Below are positions 1-10,300 of a stretch of DNA of 64,000 bases, in pieces; position 1 is the stretch's first letter, and each line of letters starts with the position of its first letter. The DNA lies in the NCBI GenBank assembly GCA_963576735.1, contig OY755189.1, forward strand, positions 4,998,622 through 5,062,621, written 5' to 3'. Under the pieces are notes generated by a model, which was not told the DNA's origin, made no database searches, and saw nothing but the letters and a program-made list of their open reading frames with translations. The stretch comes from Bedellia somnulentella (taxonomy: Eukaryota > Arthropoda > Insecta > Lepidoptera > Bedelliidae). A program made the translations under genes and the position numbers.

Positions 1-527
1 TCAAATGCACTTCCACTCTGTAAAATAATAGAATTAAAAAGACCTTGAGCTTTTTTCGTATATAGAAGTAAGTTAACTAAAACAGATCCTCCTTCGTGGC
101 CCATCAAGGTTACTTTGTTTTTATTTCCTCCAAATTTATCAATATGCTCTTGAATCCATTCAAGGCCTAATATAAAGTCTCTAACTCCAGCATTTGCTGG
201 AATCACATCGTCACCAGTAGTTAAGAAGCCAAGTATATCTAATCTGTAGTTTACATAAACTATCACTACGTCTTCTTCAATAAAGAAATCTGGTGAATAT
301 GTTTTGGAGCTGTTAAAGCTGGTTCTGAAATTTGAGTTGTGGTCGAAAACGATAACAGGTAGTGACTGGTCTAAAGAAGGTGTGAATATATTTAGATAGA
401 GACAATCTTCAGAGCCTGAGATGCCTCGGTCTTCTCCTTCTCGTAGGCCTATATTAGCTTGAAGACAGGTAGGTTTTAGTTCGTGAGCTTCGTAAGTTCC
501 ATCCCATGGTTTCGGAGGTTGCGGAGG
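1..527 (-). CDS. CCE-A exon 2 (partial), catalytically dead carboxylesterase-like protein
   Basis: Alpha/beta-hydrolase core of a carboxylesterase-family protein, cut by the window edge. The acceptor (AATTTTCAG) precedes PPQPPKPW, and the exon continues for 175 codons. Family landmarks are clear: SGSEDCLYLNIFTP near residues 102-114 of the joined protein, PDFFIEEDVVIVYVNYRL, and ILQSGSAF at the edge. The nucleophile elbow reads GHEGGS, so the catalytic serine is replaced by Glu at about residue 209. The oxyanion strand reads VIVFDHNSNF in place of the usual HGGGF. Known for the family: this Ser and the Gly-rich loop are essential for ester hydrolysis. Inference: a non-catalytic, secreted or ER-lumenal pseudo-esterase. 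The frame is open and well conserved, so it is probably not a pseudogene. The third exon, C terminus and any retention signal lie outside the window. Confidence 0.93.
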
Positions 528-648
528 CTGAAAATTAATGCCGTTTAATTGTAGTAATTGTGTAAGTTCATGATGGTTTCAGTAATACAGATGTTATACA
601 AAAACTAAGAAATTCATTACAATAATGGTGTGAATGTGTGTTGTATAT

Positions 649-1737
649 GTCGTAGGATGATTTGATGTTTAGGTTTTTTGCAAAAAACCTAGGGATTTTG
701 CAAAACTCCGGATAATTAGATAACGGTTATAGTATTTTCTAATCTTACTAGGTTATTTGCAAAAAAACTAGTTGGTTTAGAAAGATTGTACTTCTTTAAT
801 GCTGATTGGCTGATTTCTGATAGCTCGCCTACACTTATTCTGATTGGTTCGTCATTGTGGTATTGAGACATTATAGCTAGAGTTGTAAAAGTAAGGAAAT
901 GACAATACTTATTTGACACTAGGAATCGCATATTTTTTTTTTTACTTTTTTGTTGGAGTAAAATTACAATCACGTTCGGACATATTATACACAGATCAAG
1001 TTACCCCAAAATAAGTAACACTTGTTATATGGGATACTAACTCAGTGATATATATTTCATATAATATAATACACATATGCTCTTTTTGAATCTTATTGTT
1101 CATGAAAACCTCATGTGGGGATTATTACTAATAAATAAAGAATAAATAAAGGAAAGAAAAATTTCGACTGTCTTCTGTCTGACTTCCCCGCCTGTGTCGA
1201 AATTTTTCTTTCCTTTATTTATTCTTTATTTATTACATATGCTCTTTACATTAATGTTGCTCTCAGCGAAACTCCACACCGAAAACGTAGTCACCTTTAC
1301 ACTCGGCCACGGACGTCTTCAATATAGGTAGAAACAATATAATAAGTACGTTTTAAACTGTAGTATTGAGGTATTATAGCTAGAGTTATAAAGGGAAATG
1401 ACAAAACTATTGTAAACTATATATAAACTATTGTAACTTTTTGTAACTAAAATTATAATAAAAATCAAATTAAATGTAGGTAGGAACAATGAAGTAAGTA
1501 CGTCATAATTAACAACCAATCAGAGATGACGTCTTTATGGGGCACTGCAATCGACCAATCAGTGTACAGTTTTCATAAAAACTGACATTTCGTTTTGGAG
1601 TCATACTAAACAAACTAGTATTTTTGCAAAAATCCTAGTAAGATTAGAAAATATTATAACCATTGTCTAATTATCCGGATTTTTGCAAAATCCCTAGGTT
1701 ATTTCCAAAAAACCTAAACATCAAATCATCCTACGAC
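649..1737. mobile_element. Non-autonomous DNA transposon with ~130-bp terminal inverted repeats
   Basis: Lies in the intron of CCE-A. The left arm (649 to about 780) and right arm (about 1612 to 1737) are inverted copies with few mismatches, both starting GTCGTAGGATGATTTGATG and rich in TTTTGCAAAA blocks. Flanks read ATAT on both sides, a possible target duplication. The inside holds no coding sequence, only internal partial duplications around TATTATAGCTAGAGTT and GTAGGTAG(G/A)AACAAT, plus a nested SINE-F. The superfamily is not identified. Confidence 0.75.
1086..1234 (+). mobile_element. SINE-F copy (foldback tRNA-derived SINE), internally deleted
   Basis: Starts with the family head (TTGTTCATGAAAACCTCATG) and ends in the TTTATTTATT tail. 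It is flanked by a 13-bp target duplication, ACATATGCTCTTT, at 1073-1085 and 1235-1247. Arms 1130-1168 and 1196-1234 are a perfect 39-bp inverted repeat around a 27-nt loop that keeps only the end of the tRNA-like part (CCCCGCCTGT). The tRNA body is deleted. Confidence 0.8.
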
Positions 1738-2327
1738 ATATATAAATAACTAACAAACAATCATTTAACGAACTCGAGAAAATTTTATCACGGAAACTTT
1801 TAATTTTCTTATTAAGATAATATTGGGCATTCAGTATTACACGTGAAAATTACAATTATTTACCAATTTTTAATATGATGCTTTATAATTTCATTATATT
1901 ACAGCCTCTTCCTCTTCGTTTTTTTTAACATTAATCACACTCTAATGATGAAGTAATAAACAGACTTACTTTAGGATAATAGTATATTATAGTATTATTG
2001 GACGTAGGTAAACAGAAAGGACTCAACCCACACTGTCATCGAAATTGAGTTCAATATGCCAATGTATTGTTGAGGGTTAGTATATGAAGTAGTGAAAATT
2101 CTGCTTAAAAAGAGCACGAAGTTTGTATATTTCAAACACCCAACTTAACCCACAGTATGAAAACAGCACTATATTTCAAACTTCAATCGCTTATATCTCG
2201 AAATTGTGGTTTGAGTGCTTTCTGTATAACTACGTCCAAATGCAAAAATAATATTCATATACCCAATAGTTTAATTATAGGTGTATTTCGTTAAACACAA
2301 TATAAAATTCAAGAAAGCGAAACTCAC
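1738..2327 (-). other. Rest of CCE-A intron
   Basis: AT-rich intronic sequence between the DNA transposon and the exon 1 donor. I see no open frame with family features and no repeat found elsewhere in the window. Confidence 0.6.
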
Positions 2328-2519
2328 CAAAAACCTCAGGTCCCCGATCGGAGGCGCAGCATAAGGAATGCCATAAAATCCATAGTATCGTTTATTATTA
2401 AAAATCGTTTGTTCCACTTTTCCGGACAAAATTCCCTGATCCAAATTCACCACTACATTTTCTTCAAATTCACAATATACAAACGCTATGCAAGCGCAAA
2501 GTATGAGTAGCACGTTCAT
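2328..2519 (-). CDS. CCE-A exon 1 (signal peptide)
   Basis: The first 64 codons of CCE-A. An in-frame upstream TTG codon was not used; the first ATG in this frame, at 2519, starts MNVLLILCACIAFVYC, a clean hydrophobic signal peptide with small residues before a likely cleavage. It continues through the family N-terminal strand (VVVNLDQGILSGKVE) to GIPYAAPPIGDLRFL. The donor TTG|GTGAGT is phase 0 and leads to the exon starting PPQPPKPW at 527 across a 1.8-kb intron. The same intron position and phase occur in the other three esterase genes here, which supports the model. Confidence 0.92.
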
Positions 2520-2837
2520 TATTACATGAAATAACAATTTAATAAGTAGAGCGTTTAAGACTTGATACCAGATAACATAACCATTACGTGGACGATCGGA
2601 TTAAAGATATCATTTTGTACGGTAGGAGTTTGACCAATTCTATAGTTATGAACGCTTTCAATTCTGTTTTGAAAGATACTAAAATTTTTCAGCGTATCTG
2701 AATTTGAAATTAAGAGTTGCATGGGTTGAAGACCATAGAATCTAATGTTTCATCATCTTATTAGATGTTAAAACATTGAAAGAATAATTATAGTTCCAGA
2801 TAGCTAATATAATGCATAGAGGTAAGTAAAAAAACAA

Positions 2838-3224
2838 ACTCAAACGTTCATGCCGTACATTCCCGAAGGGGTTGGCAGAGGTACTAATACTTCTGAACAT
2901 CATGTGAAATTTTCACCTGGTGGTCAAAATACCCACGTTTTGCTTGGACAGTGTACTCACGTGATAGGGGGCAGGCCGATCGCCGTTTTTGTACAAATAC
3001 ACAGTCACATGACTAAAAACAGTTGTTCTTAGTCATGTAACTGTGTATTTGTATTATATTGCCATGTGGGTTTCCTCACGATGTTTTCTCTCACTGCTAA
3101 CCATGATAAATTAACTATATAAATATGACATTAGAAAAAAGAAATTGGTGTAGGCCTAACCCGGGATCTAAACCTTCATCGTCTGCACGATACCTGGTGT
3201 TCTACCCACTGAGCTATCACGGTT
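2838..3224 (-). mobile_element. SINE-T copy with internal snap-back hairpin
   Basis: Near full-length tRNA-derived SINE on the minus strand. The head at 3224 (AACCGTGATAGCTCAGTGGG on the minus strand) carries the A-box-like motif and is followed by a B-box-like region. The 3' end, near 2840, holds CCGAAGGGGTTGGCAGAGG read on plus. An extra inverted segment (2993-3052) is not in the family consensus. Confidence 0.85.
2993..3052. repeat. 24-bp-arm hairpin inside SINE-T
   Basis: Arms 2993-3016 and 3029-3052 are inverted copies with one mismatch, around a 12-nt loop. The left arm is normal SINE-T sequence (ACAAATACACAGTCACATG); the right arm is its reverse complement, so it arose by local inverted duplication. 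Confidence 0.85.
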
Positions 3225-3446
3225 AATATAATTCTTTATAAGGGTTCATTGGCTCAGTTAAGATATCGGGCGTTGGTTATGCATTTAGTTTTCGTTATTT
3301 TTCTATCGTTTTCTGTTTCGTCATGCCGTACTACTATATACGCGGAAAACGGTGTATTAAAATATGCTTGACGGATAACCCAATATGGGTTTGTTGTATG
3401 GGACGGGTAGCCTGTACTAGTATCGTATTATATTATCAGTGATAGT

Positions 3447-3708
3447 ACATACTTACATATACTCACGGCTATAATTCTCTAGAAGGGGTAGCCAGAGCCA
3501 AGGCATTATAAATTCCTCAGCCACTTTTGAAAGTTGAGTGGGGAAGAGGCGGTAAAATAAAGGTTTTTGGTGATGGATCTCCAACCGCATCGCCCAAAAA
3601 TCCAATAAAAAGCCTAATAACCTTAGTCGCCTCTTACGACACCCGTGAGTAGAAAGGGGTAGCGACATTCTAAGCCGGCACCACACGGCAAGCCGGCACT
3701 ACATGGCA
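3447..3708 (-). mobile_element. SINE-G copy
   Basis: Near-complete copy on the minus strand: head at 3708 (GCCGGC...), core complement GGTCTCCAACCGCATCGCCC in slightly changed form, and tail side ACATATACTCACGGCTATA on the left. Confidence 0.85.
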
Positions 3709-3846
3709 AAATATTAATAAAGTATTTTTCCAACCACTATCAGTGATTAATAAATACTGATGATATTGTCGTTATAGATTTGAAGTGTAGACTTCCAGTA
3801 CCAAGCGAGCCACCGTGCTAGTCATGTGCGCATTTCGTTTGACACA

Positions 3847-3994
3847 ATGGCAGTGGACCAAGAAATAAATATCAATTTTGTGCAAGAAGTTGAAAAACAT
3901 GATTGTTTATATAAGCATTCTTTACCGGATTATATGTTAGGAAAAAAAATAGATAGGATATGGACAGAAATCGGAAATAAATTTAAATTAACAG
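3847..3994 (+). CDS. MADF-BESS protein, exon 1 (MADF N-terminal half)
   Basis: Codons 1-49 and the first base of codon 50. The start is the ATG of MAVDQEININFVQEVEKH; the frame upstream begins only with a GTG, and another ATG at 3824 is out of frame. The sequence NFVQEVEKHDCLYKHSLPDY...IDRIWTEIGNKF is the first part of a MADF domain, a Myb/SANT-related DNA-binding fold common in insects. Donor ACAG|GTTTGT (phase 1) joins exon 2 so that the junction reads LTGPKARNKW. Confidence 0.88.
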
Positions 3995-4543
3995 GTTTGT
4001 ATTGTTTGCACTATTTCTTATTGGTGTTTATATGAAGTTTTTACTTTTATGTTTTAATTATATTAACAAATATTTATACTTACTTCTACTGTATTATTTA
4101 AATGTTAAATTTAATTTCTTTATGTTATGTGTAACATATCGTAATAGTTTAAATTTGTGGTCGTGAAGAATTAAATATTATTGCTGACTAGATACCAGTT
4201 AATTGCTACTCGGGCTTCATTTTATGATATTGTGTTGTTTGAATGTGCATTTTTTCTTTATTAACTTATTTTGTATTTATCTATTTTATTTTTATACCTT
4301 TTATACTTGGAATGCTGATTGTAAATTGTCTATGTGCGAGCATGTGTATCTTCTGCATAGCAACACACTGTGTGTTCGTATTTCGTCGTTTCTCAAGTCG
4401 TATTTCCTTTCTTTGAATAATTAATAAATTGCTTTTTGTATCATCTCCTCTAGCAGATAAATCATTTTCTCTTGCTTAGAAACGTACAACCTGACCCCAA
4501 TGATCTAATTTAAAATATATTTTTATTAAATGTTTTATTACAG

Positions 4544-5109
4544 GACCAAAAGCCAGAAATAAGTGGATTAAATTGAGGAATGATTTTGTTCGCCATTTAC
4601 AACCGCCTAAAATTGGATTAGCCGCTCACAAAGACCCATATTACTTATCTGAATATATGCAATTTTTAAAACCATTTATAAACATAGCAGGAATGCCATC
4701 GGGAAATTTAAAGGAGTCTTCCATAGACGTCTTCCATATAAAACCTGACCAATATAATCATACACAGTTAATAAAAAGTAAACCTACTGATACTCCACCA
4801 ATCTCACGACAGGAATCGTCTATTCCTTCTACAAGCACTCCATCGATCTTTGAACTGACTACAAGTAATAAAAGAAAGATTGCGAATGTTGAAAAAACAC
4901 AATCCGAGCAAGATATTGCAGCTTATCTTAACACTAAACGATCTAAGCTGATAGAAAACTGCGATTCAAGCGAATTGTTTTTACTAAGTTTAGTATCAGA
5001 TATGGATAAAATGAATGATAAACAAAAAAGACTGTTTAAATCAAGGGTGCTTGGATTAATTGACGATGTAATGAGCCAAAACAGCACATACAAATACAGA
5101 ATATTGTAA
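4544..5109 (+). CDS. MADF-BESS protein, exon 2
   Basis: Completes a protein of about 237 aa. After acceptor TTTATTACAG, GPKARNKWIKLRNDFVRHLQ finishes the MADF domain (roughly residues 10-100 overall). A polar Ser/Thr/Pro-rich linker (PPISRQESSIPSTSTPSI) and a basic patch (SNKRK) follow. The C terminus ELFLLSLVSDMDKMNDKQK and after matches a BESS motif (about residues 188-225), used in this family for protein-protein contact. Known for the family: MADF-BESS proteins such as Drosophila Adf-1 and Dip3 are sequence-specific regulators in the nucleus. Both domains are intact and the frame is open to a TAA at 5107. The target genes are unknown. The gene sits alone between transposable elements; MADF/Myb-type proteins also occur as accessory genes of PIF/Harbinger transposons, but I see no transposase or terminal repeats around it. 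Confidence 0.88.
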
Positions 5110-5295
5110 CCTGTAACCTTCCAAACTATAGAACCGATCACCGATTTTCCCAGTGTAGCTTAGATAGGTTTTTTTCTAGTGTAGCTGATATTGGTAAAAC
5201 TGTTAATTGTTAAGAGTTTGTAAATCTACCTGGTACTAATTGAATTTATATTATGTAGTTAAATAATTATAAGTTGTATTGTATCCCTTTTGGTA

Positions 5296-5301
5296 AATAA
5301 A
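5296..5301 (+). terminator. Poly(A) signal of the MADF-BESS gene
   Basis: AATAAA 187 bp after the stop codon in GGTAAATAAATG, the first canonical hexamer downstream. Confidence 0.55.
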
Positions 5302-5700
5302 TGAATTTGAACAGGGCCATATTTTGCACGATGGTCACCTACACTGATGAGAGGTTTTGAGACGAAATTCCAGCTCGTACTTACCACGCAGAAATAATCA
5401 CACTTCAAAATTTCCCATGTGAGTCTATGGGAGCCCTAGCGAGTACTCGACAATCACTCGCTTCTCCGCTCTGTTTTGGTATCGCGAAGCATTCAGGCCC
5501 ACCTAGTTTATTAGACTTCGTTCTTCCGCACCATATAGAATTCAACTCGTCATGACATTATCCGTAAGGGGTTCAGTTTATTACCACTGATTTAAGCGAA
5601 GCAAATGTATGATCAACAAAAGTCAGAACATTGAATCAACCGATCAGGACTTGGAATTGTCGATTGTGACCTAGACCTCGTTTTTAAAACATTCCCTTTT
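5302..5700. other. Intergenic, nothing recognised
   Basis: Somewhat less AT-rich than its surroundings, starting GGGCCATATTTTGCACGATG. No convincing frame or repeat partner was seen in this window. Confidence 0.5.
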
Positions 5701-5967
5701 TATATTTTAAATTGATAAAAGACATCAAACTAAACAACTTTGCCTATCAGCTGAAATAAAAAAAAAACATCTTGTGATTTGACCAATTGGACCATATGTT
5801 TTTTATTTTTATTTTAGCTTAGGCTAAGAAAGTCACCATACTTTCTCAGTTTGATCTAGGCAGTGACACTTTTCAATTATTATTTATTTTGAAAATTGGA
5901 ATATTTTAGATAAGCATTCCACAGGCAAAGTTGTTTAGTTTGACGTCTTTTATCAATTTAAAATATA
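5701..5967. mobile_element. MITE with 45-bp terminal inverted repeats
   Basis: Arms 5701-5745 and 5923-5967 are near-perfect inverted copies (TATATTTTAAATTGATAAAA at the outer end). The inside (about 5752-5870) is shared with 10682-10800, where the core segment is in the opposite orientation. Confidence 0.75.
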
Positions 5968-5992
5968 AAAAAAAATTAAGTAAAAAAACTTT

Positions 5993-6628
5993 TTAAGAAA
6001 AAGCTTTTATTTAAACGCTCTAAAAAGAAGAAAATAAAATATTCCTTTTGGATTATACTAACAACTCCTCATTATACACAATTTATATATAATAATAAAA
6101 GCTTGTCGCTCGATTTACCACAAATTATTATGATATAAAGGAATGTTGATGGGTATGTAAACCTCGCGACAAGCTTTTATTATTATATATAACATAACAT
6201 AACATAAACATAAACGTTCACGCCGAATATCCCCGAAGGGGTTGGCAGAGGTACTAATACTTCTGAACATCACGTGACTTTGTCACCTGGTGTTCAGAGT
6301 ACCCACGTTTTGTATGGACAGTGTACCCACGTGATAGGGGGCAGGCCTATCGCCGTTTTGTGCGAATACACTGTCACATGACTAAGTACAACTCAGCCAT
6401 GTGGGTTTCCTCACGATGTTTTCCCTCACCGTTAACAACCATGATAAATTAACCACACATAGGTCTTTAGAAAAGACAAATTGGTGTAGGCCCGACCCAG
6501 GATTTGAACACTAGTCGTTTGCACGATATTATATATAAATTGTGTATAATGAGGAGTTGTTAGTATAATCCAAAAGGAATATTTTATTTTCTTCTTTTTA
6601 GAGCGTTTAAATAAAAGCTTTTTCTTAA
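5993..6628. mobile_element. MITE with ~100-bp inverted repeats flanked by TTAA
   Basis: The left arm (5997 to about 6096) and right arm (about 6526 to 6624) match as inverted copies through GAAAAAGCTTTTATTTAAAC and onward. TTAA stands at both outer ends (5993-5996, 6625-6628), the target site of piggyBac-type elements; that assignment is inference because the palindrome itself runs into TTAA. A second short inverted pair (AAGCTTGTCGC / GCGACAAGCTT) lies inside, and a SINE-T is inserted at 6190-6527. Confidence 0.7.
6190..6527 (-). mobile_element. SINE-T copy nested in MITE
   Basis: Minus-strand copy with tail AACATAACATAACATAAAC on the left and the family 3' end CCCCGAAGGGGTTGGCAGAG. It ends near GCACGATA at 6527, so the first ~40 bp of the tRNA-like head is missing. 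Confidence 0.85.
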
Positions 6629-6877
6629 AAAGCCGTATTGTAGAAGTAGACTAAAGGTAACTATTCCGCCATCCTGCATGGTCCGCCATATTGGATTCAG
6701 AATGACGTCATATTCTTTTTCTAGTCACTCTTAACAAGCCCTTTCATTTGATACCCATATTGTATAAGTGGATTAAATATAACTGTTCTGATATCTTGTA
6801 TGATCCGCCATATTGAATTTAGAATGACGTCACATATCTTATCATATATTGTCAAAAAAAAAGAAAAACCAAAAAGT
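6629..6877. repeat. ~80-bp direct duplication
   Basis: Segments near 6632-6714 and 6757-6839 are diverged direct copies, both containing ATCCGCCATATTG or TGGTCCGCCATATTGG followed by AGAATGACGTCA. Function unknown. Confidence 0.6.
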
Positions 6878-7012
6878 TTATTTTTCTAAATAAAGTTAAA
6901 CACTAAAATTTTTTGAACGTCAAAGTTTTGAATTAATCGTTAATCCGTTGCTTCGGAAGGTGTTCGTAAAGAGAAGAAGCAACAAAGAAACTCTTTACAT
7001 TCACATTTTTTC
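6878..7012 (-). mobile_element. 3'-end fragment of Jockey/CR1-like LINE
   Basis: Matches the 3' untranslated part of the LINE at 25132-27165: TTTTTTGAACGTCAAA, then a CGGAAGGTGTT block and an AGAGAAGAA block in the same order. Strongly 5'-truncated. Confidence 0.65.
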
Positions 7013-7373
7013 ATTTTTTCAAAATATGGTTTGTACAATTTCAGTTTATAAACATGTTTTTACTTTACAAAAGATTTTCTATGCGACCAAACCAAACGCT
7101 AGTTTGACATAATTAAAATAAATTGTCCATCACAAAAACCAATCACATAACGTGAGAAGAAAAATCCTCACCAGACAATTATTCCTAGGAATAACGAGGG
7201 AAGATTTATAGCTTTACGGACATGGTCATGTGCGCGTTGGGTCCTTGTCGTTTAAAAAATCTTGAATACTGTAGTAAGATTTCTTTAAAAGCATGGCTTT
7301 AATTGCCTTTTTAAAAGATGTCATCCTAACAAAATGCGTCCACAAAATTTCAGCACAAACAATATATACATAC

Positions 7374-10300
7374 ATACATACATACATATTCTCATGCCGT
7401 TAGTTCCCATTGGGGTTGGCAGAGACTATCGATCGCCACTTTGTACGATCCTGGCAAACCTCTCTGGCTTCGTTTACATCCATCAATCTTTTCATACATG
7501 CTCTTTTATTCTTCATACTGCGGACTCCTGCCTTTTTGAGCACATGTTCTATTTGATCCAAATGTGTCCTCCGAGGTCGTCCTCTACTTACAACATTACC
7601 TTCCACATTGGCTCTATATATCTCTTTCACCAATTTACTGTCATCCATCCTCTCTATGTGCCCAAACCATCTCAACATTCCTTTTTCTATCTTTCTTACA
7701 ATATCATCTTTTACACCACACCTTTCACGACTCACATCATTCCTCACACGATCACATAACCTTACATTACACACTTTTCTGAGGGATCTCATTTCTACTG
7801 CATTCACTCTACTTTCATGCTTCTTCTTCTGCCACACCCAACATTCACTGCCATACATAAGCGTAGGAACGAGGACAGCATCATGCACAGCCATTCGGGC
7901 CTTTGCAGACACCGACTGACTAGACATTAGACTATCCAGTGCTCTATTTACCGCATTACCCTTTTTCACTCTTCTCTCGATATCTTCATCACACTTTCCA
8001 TCCCTAGTAAACAAACTTCCCAAATATACAAACTCTTTCACTTGTTCCACTTTCTTACCATTAATATCAATCACGCATTCGGTCATATTTACCTCTCTCT
8101 CAAAAACCATAGTTTTTGTTTTATCCACATTCACCCTCATTCCCTTTTTCTCAAAAGACGCACATGCAATATTCATCATCTCTTGCAGCTCTTCCACCGA
8201 TGATGCAAGTAGCACTTGATCGTCGGCATATAAGAGGCATTTAATGATGAATCCACCCATTCTCAATCCATAATCACTTTCACGCAACTCTGTTAAACAG
8301 TCATCCATGAACAAATTGAAGAGCCACGGGGAAGCTACACAACCCTGTCGGACAACCCGAGAGATCCCGAACCAGTCAGTATTTTCCCCGTTTACATTCA
8401 GACATGCACTGGAATCCTCATAGAGTGATACCAGTGCACGTATAAGTCGACTCCCCAAACCGAACTTGGATAACACCTCCCATAAACACTTTCTTACCAC
8501 CCTATCATACGCCTTCTCTAAATCAATGAAGGAGCAATACACCTTTCGGTTCTTAGCTAAGAACTTTTCGGTGATGCTCCTTAAAGAGAAGATTTGGACC
8601 ATACATCCCATTCCCTTTCTAAATCCTGCTTGCACATCCCAAATTTTATCTTCCGTTTCATTCATCACTCTTTCAATCAAAACCTTTGCATACAATTTAC
8701 CGACAATGCTGAGTAAGCTAATTCCACGGTAGTTTCTAGCCTCCTGGTGTGACCCCTTTCCTTTATATAAAGGCACAATTACCGCTTTGCACCAGTCTTG
8801 TGGCACTTTGCCACTCGACCAGCATTTTTGGAAAAGGAAGTACAACCAGGAAGCCACCACCCCTTTACCAGCCCTCAGCATTTCAGTGTTTATCCTGTCA
8901 TACCCTGCCGCTTTCCCTAGTTTCATACTTTTCATTGCTTTCATTATTTCTTCCATACTGATCTCACTGTCACTAAAGTCACCCATAACGTCGTTCCAAT
9001 CAACATTACTGCCGATTGGCGAAGAAATGGATGTATCCTCTTTTTCAAAGAGTCCCTCAAAATAGTTCTTCCATACTCGTCTTATGCTACTTTCATCCGT
9101 CGCCAATTCACCCTGTTCATCTCTCACAACATTCACTCTCGTGTTTTGGGAAACTCCCTTTTCTTTCCGGATATATTTCCAGAACAACTTTTGGTTATTC
9201 CGGAAATTATCGGAGAGTTTCCTCTCACACCATTCTATCAGATCACGCTTTTTCTTTTCTATTTTCTTCTTAACCTCATTCTTAACTCTCTTATATTCAT
9301 CTTCACTATTCTTCACTACATCATCTGTTACTCTCGCATCCATTCGTTTACTAGCTTTAATCGCTAGTAAATCTAACCAAGCTTTCTTCTTATCTCCAAC
9401 TGCCTCTTTCACATCTTTAGCCCACCAACTTGTTGGTGGTCTATTTCTTCTTTTACTCAATCCACATACTTCCGTCGCACATTCAACCATTGACGATTTG
9501 AGCACATCCCATACTTCTTCTATTTCCAATTCATCCTTCATCTCCACGCAACTTAGCCTGTCGTCCAATTTCTTCATATATTCATATCTAATATTTTCAT
9601 CCTCTTCCAATTTCTCCACTTTTATTCTCGCAAAATCCGTTGTTGACACTTTAGGCCTGTGACGCCAACGCGTGCACAGACCCCTAAATCGTGATATAAC
9701 GAGAAAGTGATCTGTGCCAACGTTAATGCCCCTATGGACTCTGGTGTCAACAACCTTTGCTCTTAGCCTTTCATCCACTATCACAAAATCTATCATACTT
9801 CTCTCGCTTCCTCTCTGTCTAGTATACATATGGATATCTTTGTGTTCAAACAACGTGTTCGTAACACAAAGATTCCTTTCCAAACATACATCAATCACTT
9901 TCTCAACATTCTCGTTCACTCTTTTATCACCAAACTTTCCTAAAACTCTTTCACAACCGTTGCGTGACACACCAACCCAACCATTAAAATCTCCTAACAT
10001 AACAATTTTCTCATTTTCATCACACCCATTCGCAACATCGTCTAACAGATTCCAAAACTCCTCCCTCTCGGATAGTGATCTAGACATGTCCGGAGCATAC
10101 ACGCAAATTATGCGCATCCGGACAAGCCCTCCCTTCACCTTTATCCATAGGAGCCTTGGACTCACACACGCATAATCTTTCATGCACTTAGCCATCCTTT
10201 CAGATATCAGAAGTCCCACGCCTTGGCAAGCTCTGTCACTCTCAGCAACTCCTGACCAGATAGCTGTAAATGGGCCAAGTTGTGAAACCTCTTTTCCCTT

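Noticed and set aside
4203..4424. Open frame in the MADF-BESS intron
   Set aside because: Phe/Leu-rich translation of AT-rich intron with no homology; in-frame splicing around it is well supported.
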